From contig JAKFDK010000132.1 of the NCBI GenBank assembly GCA_036676195.1, positions 5,394-69,393 on the forward strand: DNA of 64,000 nucleotides. The letters run 5' to 3'. Shown here piece by piece: positions 1 through 8,870 of the stretch (positions are counted from its first letter, which is position 1; each line of letters starts with the position of its first letter). The notes below the pieces were generated by a model. The model was not told the origin of the DNA. It saw nothing but the letters and a program-made list of their open reading frames with translations, and did not search any database. The stretch is from JAKFDK01 sp036676195 (GTDB lineage Bacteria > Bacillota > Sulfobacillia > Symbiobacteriales > ZC4RG38). The position numbers were made by a program, and so were the translations under genes.

Positions 1-871
1 AGATCGGCGTACCTTCAGTGTTTGCCCGTTCACGGAACCGCCGGTTAATCTGCACGGTGATGGGGCCCGGCTTGCCGTCGCCAATGGCCCGCCCGTCGGC
101 CTCTACCACCGGCACAACCTCGGCCGCCGTGCCGGTCAGGAACATCTCGTCGGCGGTGTACACGTCGTGCAGGGTGAACACCTGCTCACGCATCTCATAG
201 CCGTATTCCCGGGCAATTTCCATGGCCACCTGGCGGGTGATGCCGGGCAGGATGCCCAGATAGGTGGGCGGAGTCAGGATGGCATTCTTCTTGATAATGA
301 AGATGTTGTCACCGGTGCCCTCCACCACGTAGCCCTGGCTGTTCAGCATCAGCATCTCCGGGTAGCCGAGGGTCACAGCCTGGATCTTGGCCAGGATGCT
401 GTTCAGGTAGTTCAGGGATTTGATCTGGTAGGTCTGGGCGGCAGGCGAGGTGCGCTGTACGCCGGAGGTGATGACCTTCATCCCTACCGTATAAACCTCG
501 TCCGGATACAGGGAAATCTTATCGGCGATGCAGACAATGGTCGGCATCGGGCACTTGCGCGGATCCAGGCCCAGGTCGCCATACCCACGGGATACCACCA
601 GCCGGATATAGGCGTCCTTGAGGTTGTTACGGGCACAGGTTTCCGTAACGACCTTGATCATCTCAGCCTTGGTAATGGGAATCTCCAGGCAGATGGATTT
701 GGCCGAATCGTAGAGCCGATCCACGTGCTCCTCAAGCTTCCACACCCGGCTGTTATAGGCCCGGATTCCCTCAAAGACGCCATCCCCGTAAAGGTAGCCG
801 TGGTCGAAGACCGAAATCTTCGCCTCTTCCTTGGGGTAGAACTTCCCGTCAATGTAGACCTGGATGCTCAT
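1..871 (-). CDS. ilvE: Branched-chain amino acid aminotransferase, 3' end cut by window
   Basis: This is a PLP-dependent fold-type IV aminotransferase, the last step of Val/Ile/Leu synthesis. The protein opens MSIQVYIDGKFYPKEEAKIS and carries the FDHGYLYGDGVFEGIRAYN stretch typical of IlvE. The PLP lysine lies in YQIKSLNYLNSILAK. The GTAAEVVPV cofactor-binding motif is present near the cut. The frame stays open to base 1, so the C-terminus lies outside the window. It follows leuA by about 60 nt on the same strand and is probably the last seen gene of the T-box operon. A D-amino-acid transaminase is possible for this fold but less likely in this context. Confidence 0.93.
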   Translation of the reverse strand, partial: MSIQVYIDGKFYPKEEAKISVFDHGYLYGDGVFEGIRAYNSRVWKLEEHVDRLYDSAKSICLEIPITKAEMIKVVTETCARNNLKDAYIRLVVSRGYGDLGLDPRKCPMPTIVCIADKISLYPDEVYTVGMKVITSGVQRTSPAAQTYQIKSLNYLNSILAKIQAVTLGYPEMLMLNSQGYVVEGTGDNIFIIKKNAILTPPTYLGILPGITRQVAMEIAREYGYEMREQVFTLHDVYTADEMFLTGTAAEVVPVVEADGRAIGDGKPGPITVQINRRFRERANTEGTPI

Positions 872-933
872 TAACCCTCTGCCGCCTTTCATTCGCGCAC
901 TCTTTTGATCACCCGGGGGTTCGGGTCATGGGA

Positions 934-2511
934 CTAGTCGCCCCAGGCCCGCTGCATCCAACCGGTGGCCGGCTGCCCATCTTCCAGCACGACCGCCCCG
1001 CGCCCCGTCAGCAGCTTGTTCACAGCGGCCACATAGGCCCGGACCGACGCCTCCAGGACGTCCGTGCTCGCACCCCGGCCGGTAGCCATCTTGCCTCCGG
1101 CTTCTACCCTTACTACCACTTCACCCACTGCGTCCTGGCCGCCGGTGACGGCCTTGAGCTGGTAGTGCAGCAGGTGCCCGTCAAACTGGGCCGCCCGGTC
1201 CACGGCCCGGTAGAGTGCGTCCACGGGACCATCTCCGGAAGCAGCTTCCTGGCGGGGGTCGTCACCGTTGCGGACAAGCTGAACCGTGGCCGTAGGCGGT
1301 GTGTTGGAACCGGACATCACCTGGAAGGAGACCAGCCGGATCAACTCATGCTGACCATGCTGCTGTTCGTCGCTCACAATCGCTTCCAGGTCCTGGTCGA
1401 CCACATACTTCTTCTTGTCGGCCAGTTCCTTGAAGCGGGCAAAGTACCGGTCCAGGTCGCCGTCCGCCACCGCGTAGCCCAGCTTACGCAGCCGGTCTCG
1501 GAAGGCGGCCCGGCCGGAATGCTTGCCCAGCACGAGCGAGCTCTCCGGTACGCCCACGTCCTCCGGGCGCATGATCTCATAGGTGCTCTTTTCCTTCAGC
1601 ATGCCATCCTGGTGAATGCCGCTTTCATGTGCGAAGGCGTTGGCACCCACAATGGCCTTGTTGGGCTGAACCGAGATCCCAGAGATCGACTGGATCAGCT
1701 TGCTGGTCCGGTACAGTTCCCCGGTGTTAACCCCGGTAGTATAGCCATACCGGTCCGGCCGGGTCCGCAGGGCCATGACCACTTCTTCCAGAGCCACGTT
1801 CCCGGCCCGCTCACCAATGCCGTTGATGGTGCCTTCCACCTGGGTCGCACCGCCCTCAATGGCCGCCAGGGTATTGGCCGTAGCCAGCCCCAGATCATTG
1901 TGGTTGTGGCAGGAGAACTGGATGGGATGCGGGGCATCCACGTGCTCCGACAGATAGCGGAACAGATCGTAGATTTCCTTGGGTGAAGTATAGCCCACGG
2001 TGTCCGGAACATTCAGCACCGACGCACCAGCCCGGGCGGCCACGGTGAAAATCTGGGCCAGGAAGCTCCAGTCAGACCGGCAGGCATCCTCGGCGCTGAA
2101 TTCCACTTCCATCCCGAAGGACTTGGCGTAGGCCACCATGTCCTGGGCCTTGAAGACCACTTCTTCCGGCTTCATGCGGAGCTTTTTCTCCATATGAATG
2201 GGCGAAGTGGCAATAAAGGTATGGATCCGGGGCCGCTCCGCCAGCTTGACCGCGTTGGCCACCGACTCAATGTCGTTCTTATTGGCACGGGCCAGACCGG
2301 CGATCACCGGCCCCTTGACCTCCCGAGCAATCTGCTGCACAGAGGCGAAGTCGCCCGGGGAGGAGGCAGGGAAGCCAGCCTCGATCACGTCCACACCAAG
2401 GCGGGCAAGCTGCAGCGCGACCTGGAGCTTTTCCTCCGCGGTCATGCTGAAGCCGGGGGATTGCTCGCCGTCACGTAGGGTCGTGTCGAAGATGTAGATG
2501 CGTTTGGACAT
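934..2511 (-). CDS. leuA: 2-isopropylmalate synthase
   Basis: LeuA condenses acetyl-CoA with 2-oxoisovalerate, the first committed step to leucine. The N-terminal HMGL-like TIM barrel shows FDTTLRDGEQSPGFSM, the metal-binding HNHNDLGLATAN motif (about residue 200) and GTINGIGERAGN. The roughly 130-residue C-terminal part fits the LeuA allosteric domain. I chose the ATG at 2511 (MSKRIYIFDTT), because GGGAGG lies 8 nt upstream; the open frame extends 19 codons further without homology. The length of 525 residues is normal for the family. It sits between ilvC and ilvE in the leucine-responsive operon. Confidence 0.96.
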   Translation of the reverse strand: MSKRIYIFDTTLRDGEQSPGFSMTAEEKLQVALQLARLGVDVIEAGFPASSPGDFASVQQIAREVKGPVIAGLARANKNDIESVANAVKLAERPRIHTFIATSPIHMEKKLRMKPEEVVFKAQDMVAYAKSFGMEVEFSAEDACRSDWSFLAQIFTVAARAGASVLNVPDTVGYTSPKEIYDLFRYLSEHVDAPHPIQFSCHNHNDLGLATANTLAAIEGGATQVEGTINGIGERAGNVALEEVVMALRTRPDRYGYTTGVNTGELYRTSKLIQSISGISVQPNKAIVGANAFAHESGIHQDGMLKEKSTYEIMRPEDVGVPESSLVLGKHSGRAAFRDRLRKLGYAVADGDLDRYFARFKELADKKKYVVDQDLEAIVSDEQQHGQHELIRLVSFQVMSGSNTPPTATVQLVRNGDDPRQEAASGDGPVDALYRAVDRAAQFDGHLLHYQLKAVTGGQDAVGEVVVRVEAGGKMATGRGASTDVLEASVRAYVAAVNKLLTGRGAVVLEDGQPATGWMQRAWGD

Positions 2512-2580
2512 ATGTCCTACCTCCCGGGGGGACTCCCCTGATTTAGTGTGATGTGGGTTCAGACCCACATCCCTTTTGTT

Positions 2581-3594
2581 CTACTCGTTACCGGCGCTGC
2601 CTACCGGCTTGGGTAGCCAGGGCATCATGGCCCGCAGCTTCTTGCCCACGTGCTCGATGGGATGGTTGGCTTCTTCACGCCGCACAGCGCCAAAGCTCGG
2701 GCGGTTGGCCTGGTTCTCCAGGATCCACTCCTTGGCGAACTGACCGGTCTGGATTTCCCGCAGAATCTGCTTCATCCGCTCCTTGGCCTCGGCATCCACA
2801 ACCCGCGGGCCACGGGTGTAACCACCGTATTCAGCGGTATCGGAGACCGAGTACCACATGGAAGCCATGCCGCCCTCGTACATGAGGTCGACGATCAGCT
2901 TCAGTTCGTGCAGGCACTCAAAATAGGCCAGCTCGGGGGCATAGCCCGCCTCGGTCAGGGTCTCAAAGCCGGCCTTCACCAGCGAAGTCACGCCGCCGCA
3001 CAGAACGGTCTGCTCACCGAACAGGTCGGTCTCGCACTCATCCTTGAGGGTGGTCTCGAACACGCCCGCCCGGGTCACGCCGATGCCCTTGGCCCAGGCC
3101 AGGGCAATGTTGCGGCAGTTGCCGGTGGCGTCCTGGTGCACGGCCATCAGGGCCGGGGTGCCCCTGCCCTCGGTGTACAGGCGGCGAACCAGGTGACCGG
3201 GGGACTTGGGGGCGATCATGAACACGTCAATGTCCTTGGGCGGCTGAATCTGCCCAAAGGTGACGCTGAAGCCGTGGCCCACTGCCAGGGCCTTGCCCTT
3301 GGTCATGTAGGGGGCAATCTGCCGCCAAACGGCACCGTGGTGCTCGTCATTGATCAGGATCATGACCACATCAGCGACCTTGGCCGCTTCCTCAATCTCC
3401 ATCGCCTTGAGCCCGGCCTTCTCGGCCCGCTCCCAGGAGGGGCTGCCCTTGCGCAGGCCCACCACCACATTCACACCGGAGTCCCGCAGATTCTGGCTGT
3501 GGGCGTGGCCCTGGCTGCCAAAACCAATCACGGCGCAGGTCTTACCCTGCAGGTACTTGAGATCAGCGTCGGAGTCGTAAAACATCCGCGTCAT
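2581..3594 (-). CDS. ilvC: Ketol-acid reductoisomerase (class I, NADPH type)
   Basis: IlvC isomerises and reduces acetolactate or acetohydroxybutyrate in the cytoplasm. Residues 18-50 form the Rossmann motif GFGSQGHAHSQNLRDSG, followed by the specificity loop LRKGSPSWE. The R and S there point to NADPH use. The C-terminal knotted domain has the Mg-binding region around DLFGEQTVLCGG. The length of 337 residues is that of class I enzymes. The ATG at 3594 has AAGGAGG 9 nt upstream, and this start overlaps the 3' end of ilvN by 32 nt, so translation is likely coupled. Confidence 0.97.
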   Translation of the reverse strand: MTRMFYDSDADLKYLQGKTCAVIGFGSQGHAHSQNLRDSGVNVVVGLRKGSPSWERAEKAGLKAMEIEEAAKVADVVMILINDEHHGAVWRQIAPYMTKGKALAVGHGFSVTFGQIQPPKDIDVFMIAPKSPGHLVRRLYTEGRGTPALMAVHQDATGNCRNIALAWAKGIGVTRAGVFETTLKDECETDLFGEQTVLCGGVTSLVKAGFETLTEAGYAPELAYFECLHELKLIVDLMYEGGMASMWYSVSDTAEYGGYTRGPRVVDAEAKERMKQILREIQTGQFAKEWILENQANRPSFGAVRREEANHPIEHVGKKLRAMMPWLPKPVGSAGNE

Positions 3595-4102
3595 CGCTGG
3601 ATTCCTCCTTATCGATTTTGACCGCTGAAGCCCCCCGCTCCAGGGCGATCACCCCAGTGCGCACCACTTCCTGAATCCCGTACTCCCGGGCCAGGCTAAT
3701 CAGAGCTTCGACTTTATCCTGAGTTCCGGTCACCTCAATGATCATCTGACGGCGTCCGACATCGACCACCTTGGCCCGGAAAATATCCGCCAATTGCATA
3801 ATCTGGGCTCGCTTGTTGGCATCGGCGTAAACCTTCACCAACGCCAGTTCGCGGTGGACCGAGCGCTCGTCATCCAGGTCCATCACCTTCAGGGTCTCGA
3901 TCAGCTTGTTCAGTTGCTTTTCTACCTGCTCGATCTGGCTCTCGTCCCCATCCACCACCAGAGTCATCCGCGAAATCCGCGGGTTCTCCGTCGGGCCCAC
4001 AGCGAGACTTTCAATGTTAAAACCACGGCGCCGAATCAGGCCGGAGACCCGTGTCAGTACACCAGGGTTGTCCTCTACCAGTACCGCCAGGATGTGCCGC
4101 AT
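3563..4102 (-). CDS. ilvN: Acetolactate synthase small (regulatory) subunit
   Basis: This is the regulatory subunit of acetohydroxyacid synthase; it binds valine and stimulates the catalytic subunit. The N-terminal ACT domain is clear: HILAVLVEDNPGVLTRVSGL, then RRRGFNIESLAVGPTENP. The ALS small-subunit C-terminal domain follows to residue 179. The ATG at 4102 has GGGAGG 8 nt upstream; a GTG at 4111 is in frame but sits inside that site. It is the first gene after the T-box leader. The catalytic subunit gene ilvB, normally directly upstream, is absent from the window. Confidence 0.95.
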   Translation of the reverse strand: MRHILAVLVEDNPGVLTRVSGLIRRRGFNIESLAVGPTENPRISRMTLVVDGDESQIEQVEKQLNKLIETLKVMDLDDERSVHRELALVKVYADANKRAQIMQLADIFRAKVVDVGRRQMIIEVTGTQDKVEALISLAREYGIQEVVRTGVIALERGASAVKIDKEESSDDADVLRLRR

Positions 4103-4154
4103 GTGGCCCACCTCCCTTCTCCTCGCCGCTGGGTTTGGTGCATCAATCAGGCCC

Positions 4155-4545
4155 TAAAAGCAAAAAAGACCACCCCTACCGCCAGGCTCCTGATCAGCCT
4201 GGTAACGGTAGGGGCGGGTTCAATCTCCCGCGGTACCACCCTACTTTGCCGAGCCACACTGCCTCGGCCTCAACGGCGCCTTCCCAGGAAAATCCCTGGC
4301 GCCAGGAGGATAACGGCCTCCACCGGCTTGCCCTACTACCCCGTTTGAATGATATCCGAACTCCGGCGCCCTGGACCGTCTCAGCGGCCGGGCGGGTACA
4401 TCCAGTTATCTGGAGGTTCAGGATTGCGGCTACGGGGTGAGGTTCAGATTCTACCCGCGGCACCGACCTCGCACCTTGCGGTCGGCTCTCTGCGTCGCCA
4501 GGCAGATCCTACTGGCCCCATCATCGCCATTGACGTATGTCCGAT
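4155..4545 (-). promoter_or_regulatory. T-box riboswitch, leucine (specifier CUC)
   Basis: The minus strand at 4227-4242 reads AGGGTGGTACCGCGGG, the conserved T-box that pairs with the uncharged tRNA acceptor end. Upstream, a Stem I shows the AGAGAGCCGACCG distal bulge region (about 4485) and the specifier loop CTGAACCTCACC. I read the specifier as CUC (4439-4441), followed by the usual purine. CUC is a leucine codon and fits ilvN-ilvC-leuA-ilvE. A terminator (4158-4214) competes with the antiterminator. Uncharged tRNA-Leu(GAG) should promote readthrough. Confidence 0.93.
4158..4214 (-). terminator. T-box regulated terminator
   Basis: The stem CCCCTACCG / CGGTAGGGG encloses an inner CCAGGCTxxTxxxCAGCCTGG hairpin. 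On the minus strand it is followed by TGGTCTTTTTTG. It ends about 55 nt before the ilvN start. Confidence 0.88.
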
Positions 4546-4631
4546 CCAATCGCCGATACGCACCAGTTTACACCCTTCAATCTACCTGACACAGGTATTC
4601 ATCAGGACAAACCAGCATCGTATTGACCTGT

Positions 4632-4661
4632 ATCGTAGCAAGTTCCAAATGCAGGTGTCAA
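4632..4661 (-). promoter_or_regulatory. Sigma-A type promoter of the T-box operon
   Basis: The minus strand has TTGACA (4656-4661), an 18-nt spacer and TACGAT (4632-4637). Transcription would start near 4625, which leaves room for the whole T-box leader. Confidence 0.75.
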
Positions 4662-4726
4662 TAGTCCTTTAGTAAATGATTCAAGATGCCACCAGTATGG
4701 CAGGAAGTTGCTTCCGCACCGCTGCC

Positions 4727-5581
4727 CTACAGCCCGCCGCCACTGGCACTGCTGGTCGATCCCCCCAGGTCCCGGGGATAGCTGCCCAGCACCTTGAGAA
4801 AGCTGGTGTGTGCCGCCAACTCAGCCAGTGCCTCGGCAATGCTGCTGTCGTCGCGATGGCCCTCAAAGTCCAGGTAAAACACATACTCCCACGGGCGGTT
4901 CCGCACTGGCCGCGATTCCAGCTTTAAAAGATTGATACTGCGCGCCGCCAGGGCGCCGAGGCACTTGTGGAGCGCACCCGGAGTATGCGCAGTGCTCATT
5001 ACCAGCGAAGTCCGGGTCGGCCCCGCCTGCCAGGCTGCCGGGGTGCGGCCTAGCTGAAAGAAGCGGGTGTAATTGTCTTTTACGTCCTGAATCCCTTCGG
5101 CCACAACGTCCAGACCGTAAATCTCGGCTGCCCGGCGCGAGGCAATGGCGGCCAGTCCATGCAGTTCTTTCTCGCGAATCAACTTGGCACTGCCGGCGGT
5201 ATCGTACTCGGCCACCGCCTCAATGCCATGTTCCCGGAAAAAGCTCTCACACTGCTCCAGGGCCCGGGGGTGTGAAATGATCCGCCGGACATCCTTCAAC
5301 TGCGTGCCCGGCAGCGCCAGCAGACAGTGGTTCACCTGTACTACCCGTTCGCCCTGTACGTACAGGTCGTACTGGCGGAGCAGATCATAGTTGTCATTGA
5401 TACTGCCGGCGATGGAGTTTTCAATCGGGACCATGCCAAACTCCACCTGGCCGCCGGCTACCAGGCGGAATACATCGGCAAAACTACGGCAGGGAACGGG
5501 CTCGGCATCGGGTCCGAAATGGCGGACTACGGCTTCGTCCCCATAAGCGCCCCGCTCACCCTGAAATGCGACCTGTGCCAT
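4727..5581 (-). CDS. pheA: Prephenate dehydratase
   Basis: PheA converts prephenate to phenylpyruvate for phenylalanine synthesis. The N-terminal periplasmic-binding-protein-like catalytic domain begins VAFQGERGAYGDEAV and holds the catalytic motif NYTRFFQLG near residue 168. A C-terminal ACT domain (about 190-265) has the phenylalanine-binding LESRPVRNRPWEYVFYLD element. The length of 284 residues fits monofunctional PheA. GGAGGG lies about 12 nt before the ATG. It stands apart from other aromatic genes, directly downstream of the DUF47 gene. Confidence 0.95.
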   Translation of the reverse strand: MAQVAFQGERGAYGDEAVVRHFGPDAEPVPCRSFADVFRLVAGGQVEFGMVPIENSIAGSINDNYDLLRQYDLYVQGERVVQVNHCLLALPGTQLKDVRRIISHPRALEQCESFFREHGIEAVAEYDTAGSAKLIREKELHGLAAIASRRAAEIYGLDVVAEGIQDVKDNYTRFFQLGRTPAAWQAGPTRTSLVMSTAHTPGALHKCLGALAARSINLLKLESRPVRNRPWEYVFYLDFEGHRDDSSIAEALAELAAHTSFLKVLGSYPRDLGGSTSSASGGGL

Positions 5582-5617
5582 GTTTGTGGCGATCCCTCCG
5601 GCTGAATAGGGGTTGCA

Positions 5618-6238
5618 TCAGGCGTTCTTCATGATCACGCTTTCCAGGGCGTTGGCCACGTCCTCGGCCCGGTCCGTGACCGATTCCAGGGTCTCGTAGA
5701 TTTCCTTCAGCTTGATAATCCGAATCGGATCCTTCTCCTGCTCAAACAACTGGGCGAGGGATTCGCGCAGCAAATCGTCTCCCTGGTTCTCCAGCACATT
5801 GATCTGAACGGCGTTTTCGCGGATCTTGAGCAGGTCCTTGCTTTGCAGCCTGCGCATGGCCAGCAGGATCTCTTCGGCCTGGCTCTGGATCAAAACGGAG
5901 AATTCGCGGATGAACCGGTCTTCACCCGCAATCTTGTACAGATGCAGGCGGGCCGCCGCAGCCTCCATGCCATCGATCACGTCGTCCAGCTTCACGGCCA
6001 GGGCCATGATGTCTTCGCGGTCGAGCGGCGTGACAAAGAGCTTGTTCAACAGGGTAATCAGGTCGTGGGTGTAACGGTCGCCGCGCTTTTCCAGGTCCTT
6101 GAGGCGGGCAGCAAACTCGCCGGCCCGGTTCAGGTTCTGGGCGAACTGATTGAACATCTGGGCAGCTTCGGACAGGTTCTGGGCACCATCCAGCAACAAG
6201 GAGAAAAACTGGCGGTCCTTATTTCCCGATAAAAGCAT
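5618..6238 (-). CDS. DUF47 / PhoU-like phosphate transport regulator
   Basis: This all-helical protein of 206 residues matches the DUF47 (TIGR00153, YkaA) family. Visible family features are the charged helices LKDLEKRGDRYTHDLITLLNK, the PLDREDIMALAVKLDDVIDGME segment and the second repeat with ENQGDDLLRESL and ESVTDRAEDVANALE. Family members usually sit immediately before a Pit-type phosphate permease and modulate it. Here the next gene is pheA and no permease is present in the window. The cellular role is therefore inferred only from the family. Confidence 0.88.
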   Translation of the reverse strand: MLLSGNKDRQFFSLLLDGAQNLSEAAQMFNQFAQNLNRAGEFAARLKDLEKRGDRYTHDLITLLNKLFVTPLDREDIMALAVKLDDVIDGMEAAAARLHLYKIAGEDRFIREFSVLIQSQAEEILLAMRRLQSKDLLKIRENAVQINVLENQGDDLLRESLAQLFEQEKDPIRIIKLKEIYETLESVTDRAEDVANALESVIMKNA

Positions 6239-6523
6239 CCATGTTCACCTCGGAGCGGCCGTGCCGCTGAAATAGAGACGCAGTACTGTACTGATTCCCA
6301 AATGGCTACCCTCTCATTATACGGCATGATGAATCAGACCGGCGGTAAGCTTTACTGCCGTTGGTCCGGTTTCTGCCGGTTTCCGCCCGGGTAGCCTGAA
6401 AAACCGCATCATAAAATGCATAGCAACCAACGGTACAGGATACTCTTAGCTAGGGACTGTGGAAAATTGCGTTGTCCCAGTCAGTTCAGACATCCGGATC
6501 TAAACATCATTTCCAGTTGTTAG
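6239..6523. other. Intergenic region between divergent DUF47 and marR genes
   Basis: There is no gene in this stretch. A TATAAT on the minus strand near 6317 could serve the DUF47 gene, but no convincing -35 box accompanies it. An imperfect palindrome (CGGCGGTAAGCTTTACTGCCG, near 6340) is present. No riboswitch motif was recognised. Confidence 0.5.
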
Positions 6524-6552
6524 TTGACTTTTTCTAGGAGAAATGGCATAAT
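6524..6552 (+). promoter_or_regulatory. Promoter of the marR-family gene
   Basis: TTGACT (6524-6529), a 17-nt spacer and CATAAT (6547-6552) lie 44 nt before the GTG start. Confidence 0.72.
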
Positions 6553-6595
6553 CATACTTGGGTGGAAGGTATTTAATGGAAGGGGGTGTAGGACG

Positions 6596-7087
6596 GTGAA
6601 GCAGGATCATGCCACCGCCGCCGAAAAGTTCACACCGGAGAACATCCTACCACTCCTGCAGACGATTTCGGCGTTGGTGGAAAAGCGCTGTCACCGTTTT
6701 CTCAGCCGCAGGTACGGATTGACCATGCCGCAGTACATGCTGCTCCTGGCAGCCATGTACGGTGATGCAACCACTTTGGGGGGCCTGGCCGACGAACTCA
6801 ACTGCTCCCGTGGCAACCTGACCGGCGTGGCCGACCGCCTGGAGCGGGACGGCTGGCTGGTGCGGGAGCGGAGCACCGAGGACAGGCGAGTGGTGAACAT
6901 CCGGTTAACCGAAAAAGGAACGCGGGTCTGGGAAATCAAGCGTGAACTCGCCAAGGAACTGCAGGAAGTCGCCAAGGTGTGGAATCTGGACGAACGCAAT
7001 CTTTTGTACCGCTGCCTGGAAAAGCTCTACTCAGACCTGAAGCACATCGATCGGGTCGTGGATACGCCACAGTCAGAGGCCATCTAA
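6596..7087 (+). CDS. MarR-family transcriptional regulator
   Basis: This winged-helix repressor-type protein is 163 residues long. The winged-helix core runs about residues 40-110: LTMPQYMLLLAAMYG, then LGGLADELNCSRGNLTGVADRLE as recognition helix, then the wing with ERSTEDRRVVNIRLTEKG. N- and C-terminal helices would form the dimer interface. I chose the GTG at 6596, with GGAAGGGGG about 9 nt upstream; the open frame reaches 6524 but that part overlaps the promoter. No obvious target operon is adjacent on the same strand. The ligand is unknown. Confidence 0.9.
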   Translation: MKQDHATAAEKFTPENILPLLQTISALVEKRCHRFLSRRYGLTMPQYMLLLAAMYGDATTLGGLADELNCSRGNLTGVADRLERDGWLVRERSTEDRRVVNIRLTEKGTRVWEIKRELAKELQEVAKVWNLDERNLLYRCLEKLYSDLKHIDRVVDTPQSEAI

Positions 7088-7124
7088 GCCGAGGAAAAGA
7101 TTCATAGCCAGACCCGTGCACAGA

Positions 7125-7158
7125 GGGCGCCTGCCGGTATTACCGGGGCGCCCTTCGT
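7125..7158. terminator. Terminator between marR and the SpoVB-like gene
   Basis: GGGCGCC and GGCGCCC arms enclose an inner CCGGTATTACCGG hairpin. The T-rich tract after it is short. It lies between convergent genes and may serve both. Confidence 0.6.
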
Positions 7159-7168
7159 CGTGTGCGGT

Positions 7169-8746
7169 TCAGAATGGCCACCAGTTGACCAGACGCTCCA
7201 GCCGTGGTGCTGCCGGGCCGGCCAGGGCCCGCAGATCAGCCCGGGTGACGGCACGGGTCAGCCCCAGCAGCAGGGCGTACAGGGGCGGGGCCACCATCAG
7301 GGCGGTGGCCAGGGTGCCCCACGACCGTGGCAATGTCCAACCACCGGCGATCAGCAGTCCAACCCCCGCCGCCATGCCGCCGGCCGCCAGCAGCGGTCCG
7401 CCCAGTACCGCCCGCCAGTCCATGTGCCAGTCCAGGGCCCGCTCCAGCGCCCGCACGTTCAGCCAGGTACACAGGCCGTGGGTCAGGATCGAGGTCATAA
7501 CGGCCCCATAGATGCCCACACCGGGAAGTCGTGTGATCACCCCGTCCAGCGCCACCTTGAGCGCCATGGTCAGCAGCAGGTTGCGCATGGGCGGACCGGT
7601 GCGGCCCATTCCCTGCAAAGCCCCGGTCACAACCAGCGCCAGCGGGCTGAGCAACGCCACCGGCGCGGCCCAGACCAGAATCGGCGCCGCCCGGGGCGCT
7701 TTGAAGATGGCCTCCATCAGGGGGACGGCCAGCACTGCCATGAGCAGGGCGGCCGGAAGGCCAATCAAGGCGGTGGCCCGCAGCGCCGCCACGCAGTGGC
7801 CGCGGGCGGCTGCCCGCTGTCCGGCCGTCAGGGCACCGGTGACGGCCGGCATCAACGCGCTGGCCAGGCCAAGGGCAAATACGTTGGGCATGGTCACCAG
7901 GGTATGTACCATCCCGGAGAACTGCCCATACAGTTCGGTGGCCTGGGCGGTGGTTAAACCGCTGTGGGTCAGTCCCCGCTGGATCAGGGCGACATCAAAG
8001 AAGTTGAGCAGGGGCAGAACCACCCCCCCCGCCGTTAACGGCCAGGCCAGCACAAACATGCGCCAGGCCAGGCGCCGGGGCGGATCCCCGGGGTCCCAGC
8101 GCGGCCGTACCCGTGTACGGGTCCGGCGGTATAGCCAGACGAGATAGAGATCACTGAGCAAGCCTCCGGACGCCGCCCCCAGGGCCGCTCCGGCTGCTCC
8201 CCAGGCCAGGCCGTATGGCTTGAGGTACCACACACCGGCCAGGGCTCCGGCAATCCGCCCGGCCTGCTCCAGAATGTTGGCCAGGGCCCACGGGCTCATC
8301 ATCTGCCGGCCCTGCAGGTACGCACCATGCACCTGTTGCAGCGCGAACAGATAAATGGCCGGAGCCAGCGCGATCAGGGTCAGTTCCGTGCGGGGCTCAC
8401 CCACCAGGCGCGCCAGCGGGCGGGCCCCCAGGACCAGGGCCGCGGCAGCAACCGCGGCCAGGCCCGCCGTCCAGCCCATGGCCAGGCGGAACGCCTCCTC
8501 CGCCACATGGGCCCGCCCCCGGCTGCTGTACTCAGTCACTAAAGTCGAAAGCGCCGTGGGAATACCCCCGACGGCCACCTTGTAGAAGGCCCAGAACGCC
8601 GGTAACGCCATCCGATAGATGCCAATACCCTCACCGCCCAGCCAGGTCGCGAGGGGCACCTGATAAACCAGCCCGGATACCCGAATCAACAGCCCGGCCG
8701 CCGTAAGTACCAGTGCGCCCCGGGTCAGTGTTTCTCTGCTTGCCAT
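7169..8746 (-). CDS. SpoVB/MurJ-like lipid flippase (MOP superfamily)
   Basis: This polytopic membrane protein of 525 residues has about 14 hydrophobic segments. Its start, MASRETLTRGALVLTAAGLL then RVSGLVYQVPLATWLGGEGI, is typical of stage V sporulation protein B and related polysaccharide flippases. SpoVB supports spore cortex peptidoglycan synthesis. Start at 8746: an ATG preceded by GGGGTGGG; the in-frame upstream extension looks like noncoding shadow. It is followed by two ABC exporter genes on the same strand further upstream in transcription. A general MurJ or O-antigen flippase role cannot be excluded. Confidence 0.86.
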   Translation of the reverse strand: MASRETLTRGALVLTAAGLLIRVSGLVYQVPLATWLGGEGIGIYRMALPAFWAFYKVAVGGIPTALSTLVTEYSSRGRAHVAEEAFRLAMGWTAGLAAVAAAALVLGARPLARLVGEPRTELTLIALAPAIYLFALQQVHGAYLQGRQMMSPWALANILEQAGRIAGALAGVWYLKPYGLAWGAAGAALGAASGGLLSDLYLVWLYRRTRTRVRPRWDPGDPPRRLAWRMFVLAWPLTAGGVVLPLLNFFDVALIQRGLTHSGLTTAQATELYGQFSGMVHTLVTMPNVFALGLASALMPAVTGALTAGQRAAARGHCVAALRATALIGLPAALLMAVLAVPLMEAIFKAPRAAPILVWAAPVALLSPLALVVTGALQGMGRTGPPMRNLLLTMALKVALDGVITRLPGVGIYGAVMTSILTHGLCTWLNVRALERALDWHMDWRAVLGGPLLAAGGMAAGVGLLIAGGWTLPRSWGTLATALMVAPPLYALLLGLTRAVTRADLRALAGPAAPRLERLVNWWPF

Positions 8747-8870
8747 ATCCCACCCCGCCGCCCCTGTCTGGCCACAGCCAGTACAAGCTATGCGGCGAAA
8801 CCGGCGGGCATACGAATCTCGGCCCGTTCCAGGCTGCTGGAACCCAACGGGGCGCCCGGCCTGGAAGCGG

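Noticed and set aside
928..1986. Long plus-strand ORF of 352 codons
   Set aside because: It lies fully antisense to leuA, whose motifs are unambiguous, and it has no SD or recognisable domain.
2650..3621. Plus-strand ORF of 323 codons
   Set aside because: It is the antisense shadow of ilvC in GC-rich sequence.
4194..4463. 89-codon minus-strand ORF
   Set aside because: It covers the T-box antiterminator and terminator region, which fully explains the conservation there.
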